Source: Streptomyces novaecaesareae (lineage in GTDB: Bacteria > Actinomycetota > Actinomycetes > Streptomycetales > Streptomycetaceae). From it: a DNA stretch of 61,340 nucleotides. Made by a program: the position numbers and the translations under genes. The notes beneath the pieces are model-generated. The model was not told where the DNA came from and ran no database searches. It saw only the letters and a list, made by a program, of their open reading frames with translations. Of this stretch, positions 16,328 to 24,392 are shown in pieces. Within the stretch, counting starts at the first letter, position 1, and the number at the start of each line of letters is the position of its first letter. The DNA lies in the NCBI RefSeq assembly GCF_000716875.1, contig NZ_JNWQ01000039.1, forward strand, positions 1-61,340. The letters run 5' to 3'.

Positions 16328-16647
16328 GTGCGCGATTCTGCCCGCATCTCGGCTGGCAAGAAAGGAAAATCCAGTCCATGAGACGGCCGTGAGCGACCCG
16401 CGCCCCGCCCGGTGGAGGCCTGCGCCGGTCTGCACACGTGTCACCCGCCCGGCAGAGCACGGGAGTTGTGATGGACTGCGGGAGCTGACCGACCACCTGG
16501 CCGACGCCCCACTCTCACGAAGCGGCCCCGTCCGGCACCCTCGAAGGGCCCGGCCGGTACGGGGGGGACCGGCCGGTCACGGGGGTGCGCGGACGGGGCG
16601 TAGGCCCTGGCTCGGGTCGGCTCGGATCGGCAGCCGACCAGGCCGGG
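16328..16647. other. 320-bp intergenic region
   Basis: This gap holds the PPOX-gene promoter at its left end and the CBS-gene terminator (16550-16576) at its right end. No gene-like frame is visible. Confidence 0.5.
16550..16576 (-). terminator. terminator after the CBS-domain gene
   Basis: CCGGCCGGT pairs with ACCGGCCGG around a G-rich loop, about 70 bp past the stop codon of the CBS-domain gene. Confidence 0.6.
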
Positions 16648-17082
16648 TCAGCGCTTCATGTAGACGCCGTCCATGAAGTCGATGATCTGCTTGTCGGTCA
16701 GCCGCTGGCCGTCGCGGTGGCCCATCGCCAGGTCGGCCTCGCTGATCATGCCCACCAGCCGCTCCCCGTCGATCACCGGGATGCGCCGGATCTGGTGCTG
16801 CTCCATCTTGCGCAGCACCATCTCCATGCTGTCGTCGGCGCGCACGCAGTGCAGGTGGCCGGACAGCTCCATCGCCGTCATCGCGGCCGGGTCCTTGCCC
16901 TCGGCAACACATCGCAGCACGATGTCGCGGTCGGTGATGATGCCCTTCAGCTTCTGGTCGTCGCCGCAGATCGGCAGCGCGCCCACGTTCTTGTCGCGCA
17001 TCATCTTCGCGGCCTCGGCCAGCGTCTGGTGGGCGCCGATGCACTGGGCGCCGGTGTGCATGATGTCTCGGGCAGTGGTCAC
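16648..17082 (-). CDS. tandem-CBS-domain protein (Hrp1-like)
   Basis: The 144-residue protein consists of two CBS domains: residues 5-60 (ARDIMHTGAQCIGAHQTLAEA, VGALPICG, GIITDRDIVLR) and 75-130 (DSMEMVLRKMEQHQIRRIPV, RLVGMISEADLAM). The pair should form one Bateman module that binds adenosine nucleotides. It resembles hypoxic response protein 1 of mycobacteria. Such stand-alone CBS proteins are common in streptomycetes and probably act as energy sensors. The GTG at 17080-17082 is chosen for its GAAGGAG site five bases upstream. It lies about 190 bp from a divergent AraC gene. Confidence 0.9.
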   Translation of the reverse strand: MTTARDIMHTGAQCIGAHQTLAEAAKMMRDKNVGALPICGDDQKLKGIITDRDIVLRCVAEGKDPAAMTAMELSGHLHCVRADDSMEMVLRKMEQHQIRRIPVIDGERLVGMISEADLAMGHRDGQRLTDKQIIDFMDGVYMKR

Positions 17083-17270
17083 GGGGACTCCTTCGTCGGT
17101 GGTTCCCCCCGGCATCCCCCCGGGCGGTGCTCCCCCGGGCGCTCGACACGGCGCGAACGGGGTGACCGCGCCCTCACCATAAGCAACACCGCGCCCGTCC
17201 GCGACCGCGCCGGGGAGCGCCCGCACCCGCGGCCCGGCGCCGCCCGGCCGTGACCGCCGATACTGGCAGG

Positions 17271-18212
17271 GTGACCACGGATGCCACCGCGGATGCCATC
17301 ACGGATGCCCGAGGAGACGCCGCCCCCGGAACGGACCCGCCCCTCGACGAGGCCGTCCGGGCCCGGCCCGCGACCACCCTGCGCCCGTACGTGGCCTGGT
17401 ACTCCGGCTACCGGCAGCGCGGCCTCGCCCCCGCCGTGCACCGGGGCCTGCCCTCCCCGTACCTGACGTTCATCCTCACCCTCGACGAGCCGCTGGTGAT
17501 CGCCGGGCACCCCGACCCCGCGCAGCCGCCCGGCAGCTACCCGACCCTGCTCGGCGGCCTGCACACCGCCCCCGCGCTGATCACCCACGAGGGCGCGCAG
17601 TCCGGGGTGCAGATCGCCGTGCACCCGCTCGCCGCCCGGGCGCTGTTCGGGCTGCCCGCCGGGGAGTTGGCCGGGATCGACGTCCCCGCCGAGGAGGTGC
17701 TCGGGCGGCTCGGCCCGCGGCTCCGGGAGCAGCTGCAGTCCGCACGCGATTGGCCGGAGCGGTTCGCCGTGCTGGACGCGGCGCTGCTGCGGGCCGCCCG
17801 TCCGTCCGGGCAGGTGCCGCCGGAAGTCGGCTGGGCCTGGCGGGCGCTGCGGCGCAGCGGGGGCGGGCTGCCGGTGGCGGCGCTGGCCCGGGAGACCGGC
17901 TGGAGCGCCCGGTACCTGCGGGAACGGTTCCGCCGGGAGACCGGTCTGACGCCGAAGGCCGCCGCCCGGGTGATGCGCTTCGACCGGGCCCGGCACCTGC
18001 TCGCCACCCCGGCCCCACCGGCCCGGCCGACCCGGCTGGCGGAACTGGCCGTGCACTGCGGCTACTTCGACCAGGCGCACCTGGCCCGCGAGTTCCGCGC
18101 GCTGGCCGGGGTGGCGCCCAGCGCCTGGCTGGCGGCGGAGGGACCGGAGGCGGCGAAGTTCCGAAACGTCCAAGGCGGGGCCGCCGGGGCGGCCGCAGAG
18201 TGGGACTCCTAG
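17271..18212 (+). CDS. AraC-family transcriptional regulator
   Basis: The 313-residue protein has an N-terminal ligand or sensing domain (residues 30-200: LRPYVAWYSGYRQRG, SPYLTFILTLDEPLVI, GVQIAVHPLAARALFGLPAGEL) and a C-terminal AraC double helix-turn-helix (residues about 215-295). Its landmarks are LAVHCGYFDQAHLAREFRAL and the preceding ETGWSARYLRERFRRETGL. The GTG at 17271 has a GATACT element six bases upstream and may be leaderless; an earlier in-frame GTG at 17250 is possible. The first 25 residues are a simple TDATADA-type repeat. The VOC gene starts 43 bp downstream and is the obvious partner and target. Confidence 0.88.
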   Translation: MTTDATADAITDARGDAAPGTDPPLDEAVRARPATTLRPYVAWYSGYRQRGLAPAVHRGLPSPYLTFILTLDEPLVIAGHPDPAQPPGSYPTLLGGLHTAPALITHEGAQSGVQIAVHPLAARALFGLPAGELAGIDVPAEEVLGRLGPRLREQLQSARDWPERFAVLDAALLRAARPSGQVPPEVGWAWRALRRSGGGLPVAALARETGWSARYLRERFRRETGLTPKAAARVMRFDRARHLLATPAPPARPTRLAELAVHCGYFDQAHLAREFRALAGVAPSAWLAAEGPEAAKFRNVQGGAAGAAAEWDS

Positions 18213-18255
18213 GGAACTTCCCTCCCCCAGCCGATCCCCTCCCGAGGAGACAGCC

Positions 18256-18681
18256 ATGGCCGCCACCGAGACCCCCGCCCCGCAGGTCTGGCCCAGCCTG
18301 CGCGCCACCGACGCCCGGGCCCTGATCCGCTTCCTGGTCGAGGCCTTCGGCTTCCAGGAGGTCGTCACCTACGGTGAGGGCGAGGTCGTCGCGCACGCCG
18401 AACTCGCCTGGCCCGAGGGCGGCGGCGTGATGCTCGGCTCCGAGCGCGAGACCCCCGAGGGCGCCGAGCCCTGGCCGGGCCGCCCGGGCACGTTCACCGC
18501 GTACGTGGTCACCGCCGACCCGGACGCCGTGCACGCGCGCGCGGTCGCGGCCGGCGCCCGGATCTCCACCGCGCCGTTCGAGACGGACTACGGCTCGCGG
18601 GACTTCGCCGCCGCCGACCCGGAGGGCAACCGCTGGTACTTCGGCACCTACCCGGGCGCGCCCCGGCCCGCCGCGGGCTGA
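18256..18681 (+). CDS. VOC (glyoxalase/bleomycin-resistance-like) protein
   Basis: The 141-residue protein has the beta-alpha-beta-beta-beta repeats of the vicinal-oxygen-chelate fold: WPSLRATDARALIRFLVEAF, GVMLGSERETPEG, TAYVVTADPDAVHARAVAAGA and FAAADPEGNRWYFGTY. The PEGN-W-FG ending is typical of PhnB/YdeN-like members. Members bind a metal and isomerise or sequester small molecules; I cannot assign a substrate. The ATG follows a GAGGAG site. It is probably cotranscribed with the AraC gene 43 bp upstream. Its stop codon lies in a three-copy tandem repeat. Confidence 0.88.
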   Translation: MAATETPAPQVWPSLRATDARALIRFLVEAFGFQEVVTYGEGEVVAHAELAWPEGGGVMLGSERETPEGAEPWPGRPGTFTAYVVTADPDAVHARAVAAGARISTAPFETDYGSRDFAAADPEGNRWYFGTYPGAPRPAAG

Positions 18682-18723
18682 GCCCCGGCGCGGGCTGAGC
18701 CCCGGCGCGGGCTGAGGCCCGGC
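18673..18723. repeat. three 17-bp tandem repeats including a stop codon
   Basis: GCGGGCTGAGCCCCGGC repeats three times (18673-18689, 18690-18706, 18707-18723, the last with one change). The first copy contains the final Gly codon and TGA of the VOC gene. Confidence 0.92.
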
Positions 18724-18827
18724 GCACCCCGGCCCTGGGACCGAGCCGAGGCGCCCGGGGCGGTGGCCGCCGAACCGGGGCAGACTGGCTGCGGGGGCCA
18801 CCCTCCCGCAGGCTTCGGAGGCGGACC

Positions 18828-20672
18828 GTGCCGCAGATGACGGTGGACGGGCGCACCCTCGCCCTCTCCCACCTCGACAAGGTGTACTACCCGCGCACCG
18901 GCACCCTCAAGGGCGAGGTGCTGCGCTACTACGCCGCCGTCCACACCGCCCTGCTCCCGCACCTGCGCGACCGTCCGGTCTCCTTCCTGCGCTGCCCGGA
19001 CGGCGTGGAGGCGGAGGTGTTCGTCGCCAAGAACCCGCCGCCGGGCACCCCGGCGTGGGTGCGCAGCGTCGAGGTGCCGAGCAACACCGGCGAGCTGCGG
19101 CAGCTGGTGCTGGAGAACGGCGCGGCGCTGCTCGCGGTCGCCAACCTGGGCTGTCTGGAGCTGCACGTCCCGCAGTGGCACGCGGCCGCGCCCGCCCTCG
19201 CCGACCGGCTGGTCCTGGACCTCGACCCGGGCGAGGGCGCGGACGTCCTCACCTGCCGGGCGGTCGCGCTGCTGCTGCGCGAGCGGCTGGCGGCCGACGG
19301 CCTCGCCGCCTGGGTGAAGACCTCCGGTTCCAAGGGCCTGCACCTGCTGGTGCCGATCGAGCCCACGCCCAGCGCCCGGGTCTCCGGCTACGCGAAGGCG
19401 CTGGCCGCCGCCCTGGAGGCCGAGCACCCGGAGCTGGTGGTGCACACCATGGCCAAGGCCCGGCGCCGGGGCCGGGTGCTGGTCGACTGGTCGCAGAACA
19501 ACGCCAAGAAGACCACCGCCGCGCCGTACACCCTGCGGGCCCGGCCGCGGCCGACCGTCTCCACCCCGGTGTCCTGGGCGGAGCTGGAGCGGGCCGGCGG
19601 CGAGGAGGAGCTGGCGTTCACCCTGGCCGAGGTGCCGGACCGGCTGGCCGCCCACGGCGACCTGTTCGCACCGCTGTTGGACCCCGGGCAGGCCCGCCCG
19701 CTGCCCGGTGCCCGGCCGGCGCCCGGTCCCCCGCCGGCGGCCCCGCCCCCGTCCCCGTTCCCGCCCGCGACCCGGCCCGTCCGGGTGCGCCAGGTGCTGC
19801 ACCCGCCCGTCGAGGTGATGCGCCCCGTCGCCGTCACCGCCGTACCGCCCGCCGACGGCCTCGGCGGCGGGGGCGTGCAGTACGAGCTGAAGCTGGACGG
19901 CTTCCGCTGCGTCGCCTTCGCCCGCGGCGACGGCCCGCCGTTCCTGCAGTCCCGCACCGGCCGCGACCTCGCCCCCGAGTTCCCCCCGATCGCCGCAGCC
20001 GTCGCCCGGCTGCCCGAGGGGCTGGTGCTCGACGCCGAACTGGTCGCCTGGCGCGACGGCCGGTTCGCCTTCGGCGAGCTGCTGCACACCCGGCAGGCCC
20101 GGGCCGCCGCCCCGGACGTCGCGCTCGGCCTGATCGCCTTCGACCTGCTGGCCCTGCCCGGCCGCGACGTCCGCCGCCTGCCGCTGGCCGACCGCCGCCG
20201 TCTGCTGCTCGCCGCGCTGGCCGACGTCCCGCCGCCGATCCAGCCGGTGCTGGCCACCACCGACCGGGCGGAGGCGCTGGAGTGGATGGAGCAGCTCGCC
20301 GACACCGGGGTGGAGGGCCTGGTCTGCAAGGCCACCGCCTCCCCCTACCGCCCGCGCGGCGCCGGCCGCAGCTGGGTCAAGTACCGTCGCAGCGACACCC
20401 TCGACGCGACCGTCCGCGCCCTCACCGGCCCGGCCGATCGACCGCACGCGCTGGTCCTCCAACTCGACGACGGCCGGGTCCTGCTGACCACCCCCCGGCT
20501 CACCCCCGTGCAGTCCCGCACGGTCGCCGAGGTCGCCGGCCCGCTGCTCGGCCCGGCCGCCACCGACCCCGACCACGGCCCGGTCCACCCCCTCACGGCC
20601 GCCCTGCGCGCCGAGCTCACCCTCACCGGCCGCCCGCCCACCGCCACCTTCGTCCGCCTCCGCGGCGACTGA
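18828..20672 (+). CDS. ligD: LigD-type polymerase-DNA ligase fusion without phosphoesterase domain
   Basis: The 614-residue protein has an N-terminal LigD polymerase/primase domain (about 1-290) with the metal-binding LVLDLDPGEG, KTSGSKGLHLLVPI and VLVDWSQNNAKKTTAAPYTL motifs. A Pro-rich linker (about 290-325) leads to an ATP-dependent ligase. The nucleotidyl-accepting Lys355 is in YELKLDGFR; DAELV and the final WVKYRR motif follow, then an OB fold. LigD works with Ku in bacterial end joining: the polymerase domain adds nucleotides and the ligase seals. The 3'-phosphoesterase domain of mycobacterial LigD is absent. No ku gene is in the window. The GTG start follows GGAGG at six bases. Confidence 0.9.
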   Translation: MPQMTVDGRTLALSHLDKVYYPRTGTLKGEVLRYYAAVHTALLPHLRDRPVSFLRCPDGVEAEVFVAKNPPPGTPAWVRSVEVPSNTGELRQLVLENGAALLAVANLGCLELHVPQWHAAAPALADRLVLDLDPGEGADVLTCRAVALLLRERLAADGLAAWVKTSGSKGLHLLVPIEPTPSARVSGYAKALAAALEAEHPELVVHTMAKARRRGRVLVDWSQNNAKKTTAAPYTLRARPRPTVSTPVSWAELERAGGEEELAFTLAEVPDRLAAHGDLFAPLLDPGQARPLPGARPAPGPPPAAPPPSPFPPATRPVRVRQVLHPPVEVMRPVAVTAVPPADGLGGGGVQYELKLDGFRCVAFARGDGPPFLQSRTGRDLAPEFPPIAAAVARLPEGLVLDAELVAWRDGRFAFGELLHTRQARAAAPDVALGLIAFDLLALPGRDVRRLPLADRRRLLLAALADVPPPIQPVLATTDRAEALEWMEQLADTGVEGLVCKATASPYRPRGAGRSWVKYRRSDTLDATVRALTGPADRPHALVLQLDDGRVLLTTPRLTPVQSRTVAEVAGPLLGPAATDPDHGPVHPLTAALRAELTLTGRPPTATFVRLRGD

Positions 20673-20722
20673 CCCCGCCAGGGTCACCATGAAGCTCCCA
20701 GGCCGCCCTGCCCCGCCCCGCG

Positions 20723-21307
20723 CTACGTCCGCCGCTTCGCCGTCGCGTGGGCGAACTCCGTGACGAACGCGTCCTCGAAGAGCGGCAGGTCCCCCGGTTT
20801 GCGGCTGGTGACGAGGACGCCGGGGCCGTCCCGGCAGACGTGGACCGCTTCGTCGACCCAGTGGGCACCGGCGTTGACCAGGTCGGTGCGCAGGCTGGGC
20901 CAGGAGGTGAGGGTGCGGCCGCGGACGGCGTCCGCCTCGATCAGGGTCCACGGGGCGTGGCAGATCGCCGCGGCCGGACGGCCGGCGGCGCAGTGGGCGT
21001 GCACGAAGGCGACGGCGGCCCGGTCCAGCCGCAGGTGGTCGGGGTTGGCGACGCCGCCGGGCAGCACCAGGCCGTCGTAGCCGGCCTGGTCCGCCTCGGC
21101 GACCACGGCGTCCACGGCGAAGGTGTCGCCCGGGGCGCGGTGCCGGACGGCCTGGATCCGCCCCGGCGCGGTGGACAGCAGGCGCGGGGTGCCGCCGGCC
21201 TCGGCGACCGCCTGCCAGGGGGAGGTCAGTTCGACCTGCTCGACGCCGTACGGCGCGACCAGGAAGGCGATCGTCCGGCCGGTGAGGGTGGTGGACGGCC
21301 AGCCCAT
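20723..21307 (-). CDS. DJ-1/PfpI-family (class I glutamine amidotransferase-like) protein
   Basis: The 194-residue protein has the PfpI fold: IAFLVAPYGVEQVELTSPW with a conserved Glu, YDGLVLPGGVANPDHLR, and the nucleophile elbow AICHAPWTLIEA carrying the catalytic Cys. A final VTSRKPGDLPLFEDAFV completes the family pattern. Members act as proteases, deglycases or stress chaperones in the cytosol. The ATG at 21305-21307 follows GAGG. It is the last gene of a minus-strand row (22580 to 20723) of small stress-type genes that may be cotranscribed. The gap to the next gene upstream is 27 bp, formed by a tandem duplication of that gene's stop region. Confidence 0.9.
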   Translation of the reverse strand: MGWPSTTLTGRTIAFLVAPYGVEQVELTSPWQAVAEAGGTPRLLSTAPGRIQAVRHRAPGDTFAVDAVVAEADQAGYDGLVLPGGVANPDHLRLDRAAVAFVHAHCAAGRPAAAICHAPWTLIEADAVRGRTLTSWPSLRTDLVNAGAHWVDEAVHVCRDGPGVLVTSRKPGDLPLFEDAFVTEFAHATAKRRT

Positions 21308-21339
21308 GACTCGGCGCCTCAGCAACTCGGCGACTCAGC
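21308..21339. repeat. two 16-bp tandem repeats containing a stop codon
   Basis: GACTCGGCGCCTCAGC (21308-21323) and AACTCGGCGACTCAGC (21324-21339) are adjacent. The second holds the TGA of the gene ending at 21335; the duplicate copy forms the spacer and ribosome-binding region of the next gene. Confidence 0.75.
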
Positions 21340-21631
21340 GCGGACGGGGCGCGGTCAGGTCGACGGCGGTGGGCGGGGCGGAGCTGAGCCTGGCCCGCGG
21401 GCAGTCGAGGTGGACGGCCAGCATCAGGTGGTCGACGCGGGCGACCACGCCGACCGGGACGAGCACCCGGGCGCCCGGCACCCAGGGCTCGGCATCGATC
21501 AGCAGGTGGTCCCCGGTGTCCTGTTCGACCCGCCCGACCGGGCCGTCGGTGGCCAGCACCTCGTACCCGACCAGGCCCGGGTCGGCGGCCGGATGGGTGC
21601 CCGGGCGGTACTCCCACAGGTCGGTACTCAT
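21335..21631 (-). CDS. PRC-barrel-like small protein
   Basis: The 98-residue protein has a beta-rich core: LVGYEVLATDGPVGRVEQDTGDHLLIDAEPW, then ARVLVPVGVVARVDH. The pattern matches the PRC-barrel/DUF2171-like proteins that streptomycetes encode in stress and spore clusters. It is cytosolic, with no catalytic motif. The ATG follows GAGG. It lies between the DUF3040 gene (31 bp upstream) and the DJ-1 gene (27 bp downstream), which suggests an operon. The family placement rests on strand pattern only. Confidence 0.65.
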   Translation of the reverse strand: MSTDLWEYRPGTHPAADPGLVGYEVLATDGPVGRVEQDTGDHLLIDAEPWVPGARVLVPVGVVARVDHLMLAVHLDCPRARLSSAPPTAVDLTAPRPR

Positions 21632-21662
21632 GCGCCCGCCTCGCTTCGCTCGGTCATCGCCC

Positions 21663-22070
21663 TCACGCCTCCGGCTGGTCCCAGGGCCGCCGATCGCGGC
21701 GCTCGCGGGTCTCCTCGGACTCGGCGGTGCCGGTCCGGCCGCCCCGGGAGGCGCTGCGACGGCGCAGCAGCTCCGAGGCGGCGACCGCGGCCGCCACCGA
21801 GGCCACCCAGACCACCCCGAGCGCGGTCAGCACGGCCGTGGTCGGGGTCCGTACGCCGACGCCGAGGCAGATCGCCGTCATCACCAGGGCGGTCAGCGCC
21901 ACCCCCGCCGAGATCCGGCGCCCGACCGCGCGCAGCGCGCCCCGCAGCCGGCCGGGCCGCTTGGCGCCCATCGTGCTCAGTTTCCGGTCGAGCCGTGTGT
22001 CCTGGCGCAGATCGGACTCGATCTCCTCAAGGAGCCGCCGCTCCCATCCGCTCAAAGCGGGGCCGTCCAT
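21663..22070 (-). CDS. DUF3040 membrane protein
   Basis: The 135-residue protein begins with the DUF3040 signature LSGWERRLLEEIESDLRQD, a short amphipathic helix. Two membrane segments follow (about residues 55-75, VALTALVMTAICLGVGV, and 80-101, VLTALGVVWVASVAAAVAAS), then a basic, Arg/Glu-rich cytoplasmic tail. Function is unknown for the family. The ATG at 22068-22070 is preferred because GGAGG lies eight bases upstream; the earlier in-frame GTG at 22104-22106 lacks a comparable site. It is part of the minus-strand row 22580-20723. Confidence 0.82.
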   Translation of the reverse strand: MDGPALSGWERRLLEEIESDLRQDTRLDRKLSTMGAKRPGRLRGALRAVGRRISAGVALTALVMTAICLGVGVRTPTTAVLTALGVVWVASVAAAVAASELLRRRSASRGGRTGTAESEETRERRDRRPWDQPEA

Positions 22071-22136
22071 CTCGGTCACCTCCGACACTTCCGGTGACGT
22101 GCTCACACCCGGGCGGTTGCCCGGTACGGGCCGGCG

Positions 22137-22580
22137 CTAACCGTTCCCGGCGCCGCCCGTTCCCGCGCCCACGGGTCCGAAGGCCCGGGGGCGGGCGAGC
22201 AGGCTGTCGTCCAGGACGCGCAGCAGGGCGGCGGCATCGCGGTGGACCTCGGCCGCACCCGCCGTCCGCAGCTCCGGACCGGCGTCCCCGCCGGCCTCCA
22301 GGGCGACGCACGGCACCCCGGCCCGCCGCGCCGCCCGAACCTCACGCACACTGCCGGCGACGGCCACGGCGTGCGAGGGCACGCCGTCCACCAGCTCCAG
22401 CGCGGCCCGTACCGGGTCGCCCCCGGGTACGGCCACGGTCAGCGCCGGCACCCCGACGGGCCCGGGCCCGGTCAGCACCACCGTCCAGCCCCGAGCGGCG
22501 CACTCGCGCAGCAAGTCGGCACCGCCGGGCAGCCCAGGCCGCCAGTCGGTACCGAAGAGAGCCGCCGAGATCACCGTCAT
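22137..22580 (-). CDS. degenerate HAD-like protein
   Basis: The 147-residue protein looks like a HAD phosphatase without its active site. It starts ISAALFGTDWRPGLPGG where motif I (DxDGT) should be. A motif-II-like WTVVLTGPG follows, then VAGSVREVRAARRAGVPCVALEAGG, which matches the end of HAD proteins (GDxxxDVxAARxAGVxxxxxxxG) but has Gly-Ser in place of Gly-Asp. The cap domain is missing. Catalysis is unlikely; a binding or vestigial role is inferred. The ATG at 22578-22580 is chosen because the fold begins there. It is the first gene of the minus-strand row of small genes. Confidence 0.55.
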   Translation of the reverse strand: MTVISAALFGTDWRPGLPGGADLLRECAARGWTVVLTGPGPVGVPALTVAVPGGDPVRAALELVDGVPSHAVAVAGSVREVRAARRAGVPCVALEAGGDAGPELRTAGAAEVHRDAAALLRVLDDSLLARPRAFGPVGAGTGGAGNG

Positions 22581-22720
22581 GGCCACCGCTTCCCGTCCGC
22601 ACAGGCCGAGCACCGTACGCGCCCTTCCAGATTAGGCCGCTCCCCCGCCCCGCGCGCTGCCTGCCGGGGAGCACTCCAGCGGTTGGGGTTTCCGGGGCCG
22701 GGGGTGGCACGAGCCGCCGG

Positions 22721-23611
22721 TCAGCCGCCGCTCGGCACGCCCGCGTTTGCGAGGATCTCGCGCGACGGCAGTGCGACGCTCCCGGCGGCGGTCAGGCCGG
22801 TGGCGGCGAGGTGCGCGTCCGCGATCCGCAGGCCGGCCGCGTACCCGGCGGCGTGCGGCAGCCCCACCGGCTCGCAGCCCATCAGCCGCGCGGTCGCGTC
22901 GCCGTAGACGTACGGGGGCAGGTTGTGCATCCCGGACACGTCGATCCCGGCGGTGACCTTCCGGTACGCCTCCTCCAGCTCGGCCCCGGTCAGCGAGGTC
23001 GCCCACGGGCCCAGGGCCTGTTCCCCGGCCAGCTCCCGCACGAAGGCTTCGGCCAGCCCTTCGGCGACGACCTGCTCGCCGACGGTGACGGTCGCCGGGT
23101 CCCAGCGCACGTTGGCGTAGCGCACGTTGTGGTGGAGCTCGTGGGCCGCTGCATGGCCGATCTTGGTCAGGGCGGTTTCGGTGGGCCACATCAGCAGCTG
23201 GATCGCACCGGGGAAGCCGCCCATGCCGAAGTAGCCGCTGTTGCGGACGACCAGGTGCTCGTCGTCCGGGTCGCCGAGCACCACGACGACGTGCACGGTG
23301 TCGGCGTGCGCGACGCCGGGCACGGCGCCGTCGAGCCGCTCCCACGCGGTTCGGAGCGCCTCCTCGACGCGCTGCCAGACTGCCGCCTCCTGCATCTGCC
23401 GCACGGCGGGCAGGTACCGGTCGTCCTCGCGGTCGAGCCGGAAGCCGCTTCCCATCCGGTGCATCCCGACCAGGTCGGCCTCGCCCAGCACCGCGGACAT
23501 CACGCCCTCCAACGGGCGGTACAACTCCCTGAGGGCAGCGGGCCGTTCGGCCACCGGGCGGTGGAACAGATCGAGCATCGCGCTCGCCGTGTCGTGAACA
23601 ACGATCTTCAT
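22721..23611 (-). CDS. DUF2268 putative zinc metallopeptidase
   Basis: The 296-residue protein has the metallopeptidase motif HELHH (AAAHELHHNVRY) and a downstream EGLAEAFVREL that offers the third ligand. This is the DUF2268 (predicted Zn-dependent protease) arrangement. The N-terminal part, DLFHRPVAERPAALRELYRPL, and the VHVVVVLGDPDDEHLV strand also fit the family. There is no signal peptide, so it should act inside the cell. The ATG at 23609-23611 is chosen over a possible TTG 13 codons earlier. The substrate is unknown. It is followed by the small-gene row on the same strand after about 140 bp. Confidence 0.85.
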   Translation of the reverse strand: MKIVVHDTASAMLDLFHRPVAERPAALRELYRPLEGVMSAVLGEADLVGMHRMGSGFRLDREDDRYLPAVRQMQEAAVWQRVEEALRTAWERLDGAVPGVAHADTVHVVVVLGDPDDEHLVVRNSGYFGMGGFPGAIQLLMWPTETALTKIGHAAAHELHHNVRYANVRWDPATVTVGEQVVAEGLAEAFVRELAGEQALGPWATSLTGAELEEAYRKVTAGIDVSGMHNLPPYVYGDATARLMGCEPVGLPHAAGYAAGLRIADAHLAATGLTAAGSVALPSREILANAGVPSGG

Positions 23612-23660
23612 GACACGGGACGGTAGGGCCTTCCGTTGCGTGAGGGTCAACAGCCGCGGG

Positions 23661-24287
23661 TCAGGCGGGCCCCGGGTGGTCGGTGAAGGGGTCGGTGGCC
23701 AGGCGGGCGTGCAGGTGCTCGTCGGTGTAGTCGCCGCCGGCGCGGCGGTAGGAGGCTCGCAGGGTGCCCTCGTACGGGAAGCCGGCGCGGACGGCGACCC
23801 GGCAGGAGCGGTCGTTGTCGACGAAGTGGTAGAGCTCGATGCGGCGGGCGTCGGCGGTGTCGACGGCCCAGCGGGTGACGGCGGTGGTGGCGCGGGTGGC
23901 GAGGCCGCGGCCGCGGGCGGCGGCGAGCAGCCAGTAGCCGACCATGACGACGCCGTCGGCCCGGTTGTTCCACTGCAGGTAGGCGTTGCCGAGGAGGGTG
24001 CCGTCGGCCGCGTCGGTGATCGCGAAGGCGGCCGAGCTGCCGTCGGCCCAGCGGGCGTCGCAGCGGTCCAGGTAGGCCTCGGCGGCGGCCGGGTCGGCGG
24101 TGTTCAGCGGGTTCCAGTGGGCGATCTCCGGGTCCGCCGCGGCGGCGACGAGCGCGGGGACGACGCCGCCGGTGATGTCGAGGGCGCGGCCCCAGGGGCG
24201 CAGCCGGACGTCACCGAGGTCGAGGACGGTGGGGCGGAAGACGCGCCGGTCGGCGGGTGCGGAGGTGAAGGGGTCGCTGGTGCTCAT
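23661..24287 (-). CDS. GNAT (RimJ/RimL-type) N-acetyltransferase
   Basis: The 208-residue protein has the GNAT fold with VRLRPWGRA at the start, GNAYLQWNN, the acetyl-CoA loop ARGRGLATRATTAVTRWAV, and a closing RIELYHFVDNDRSCRVAVRAGF that is the RimJ/RimL-like Asn-x-x-Ser block. It should acetylate an amine of a small molecule or a protein N-terminus. The ATG follows GGAAGG. It lies about 105 bp downstream of the TNT gene on the same strand, separated by a strong terminator, so it is unlikely to be a cotranscribed immunity gene. Confidence 0.9.
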   Translation of the reverse strand: MSTSDPFTSAPADRRVFRPTVLDLGDVRLRPWGRALDITGGVVPALVAAAADPEIAHWNPLNTADPAAAEAYLDRCDARWADGSSAAFAITDAADGTLLGNAYLQWNNRADGVVMVGYWLLAAARGRGLATRATTAVTRWAVDTADARRIELYHFVDNDRSCRVAVRAGFPYEGTLRASYRRAGGDYTDEHLHARLATDPFTDHPGPA

Positions 24288-24346
24288 CCGGCCTTCCTAT
24301 CCCTCACCCGCCAGCGCCCGCCAGCCAATATCCCGGCCCCGGTCCC

Positions 24347-24374
24347 GGCCCGCCCGGTCGGGACCGGGCGGGCC
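24347..24374 (-). terminator. terminator after the TNT gene
   Basis: A perfect 12-bp stem (GGCCCGCCCGGT with ACCGGGCGGGCC) and a CGGG loop lie 18 bp past the TNT stop codon. Confidence 0.85.
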
Positions 24375-24392
24375 GCACAAACAGTAGGTGGG

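Noticed and set aside
18828..22580. A complete NHEJ operon
   Set aside because: No Ku or phosphoesterase gene is found near ligD; the following genes are DJ-1, PRC-barrel-like, DUF3040 and HAD-like on the opposite strand.
23661..24287. GNAT as the immunity gene of the TNT toxin
   Set aside because: A strong terminator separates them and GNAT proteins are not known TNT inhibitors.
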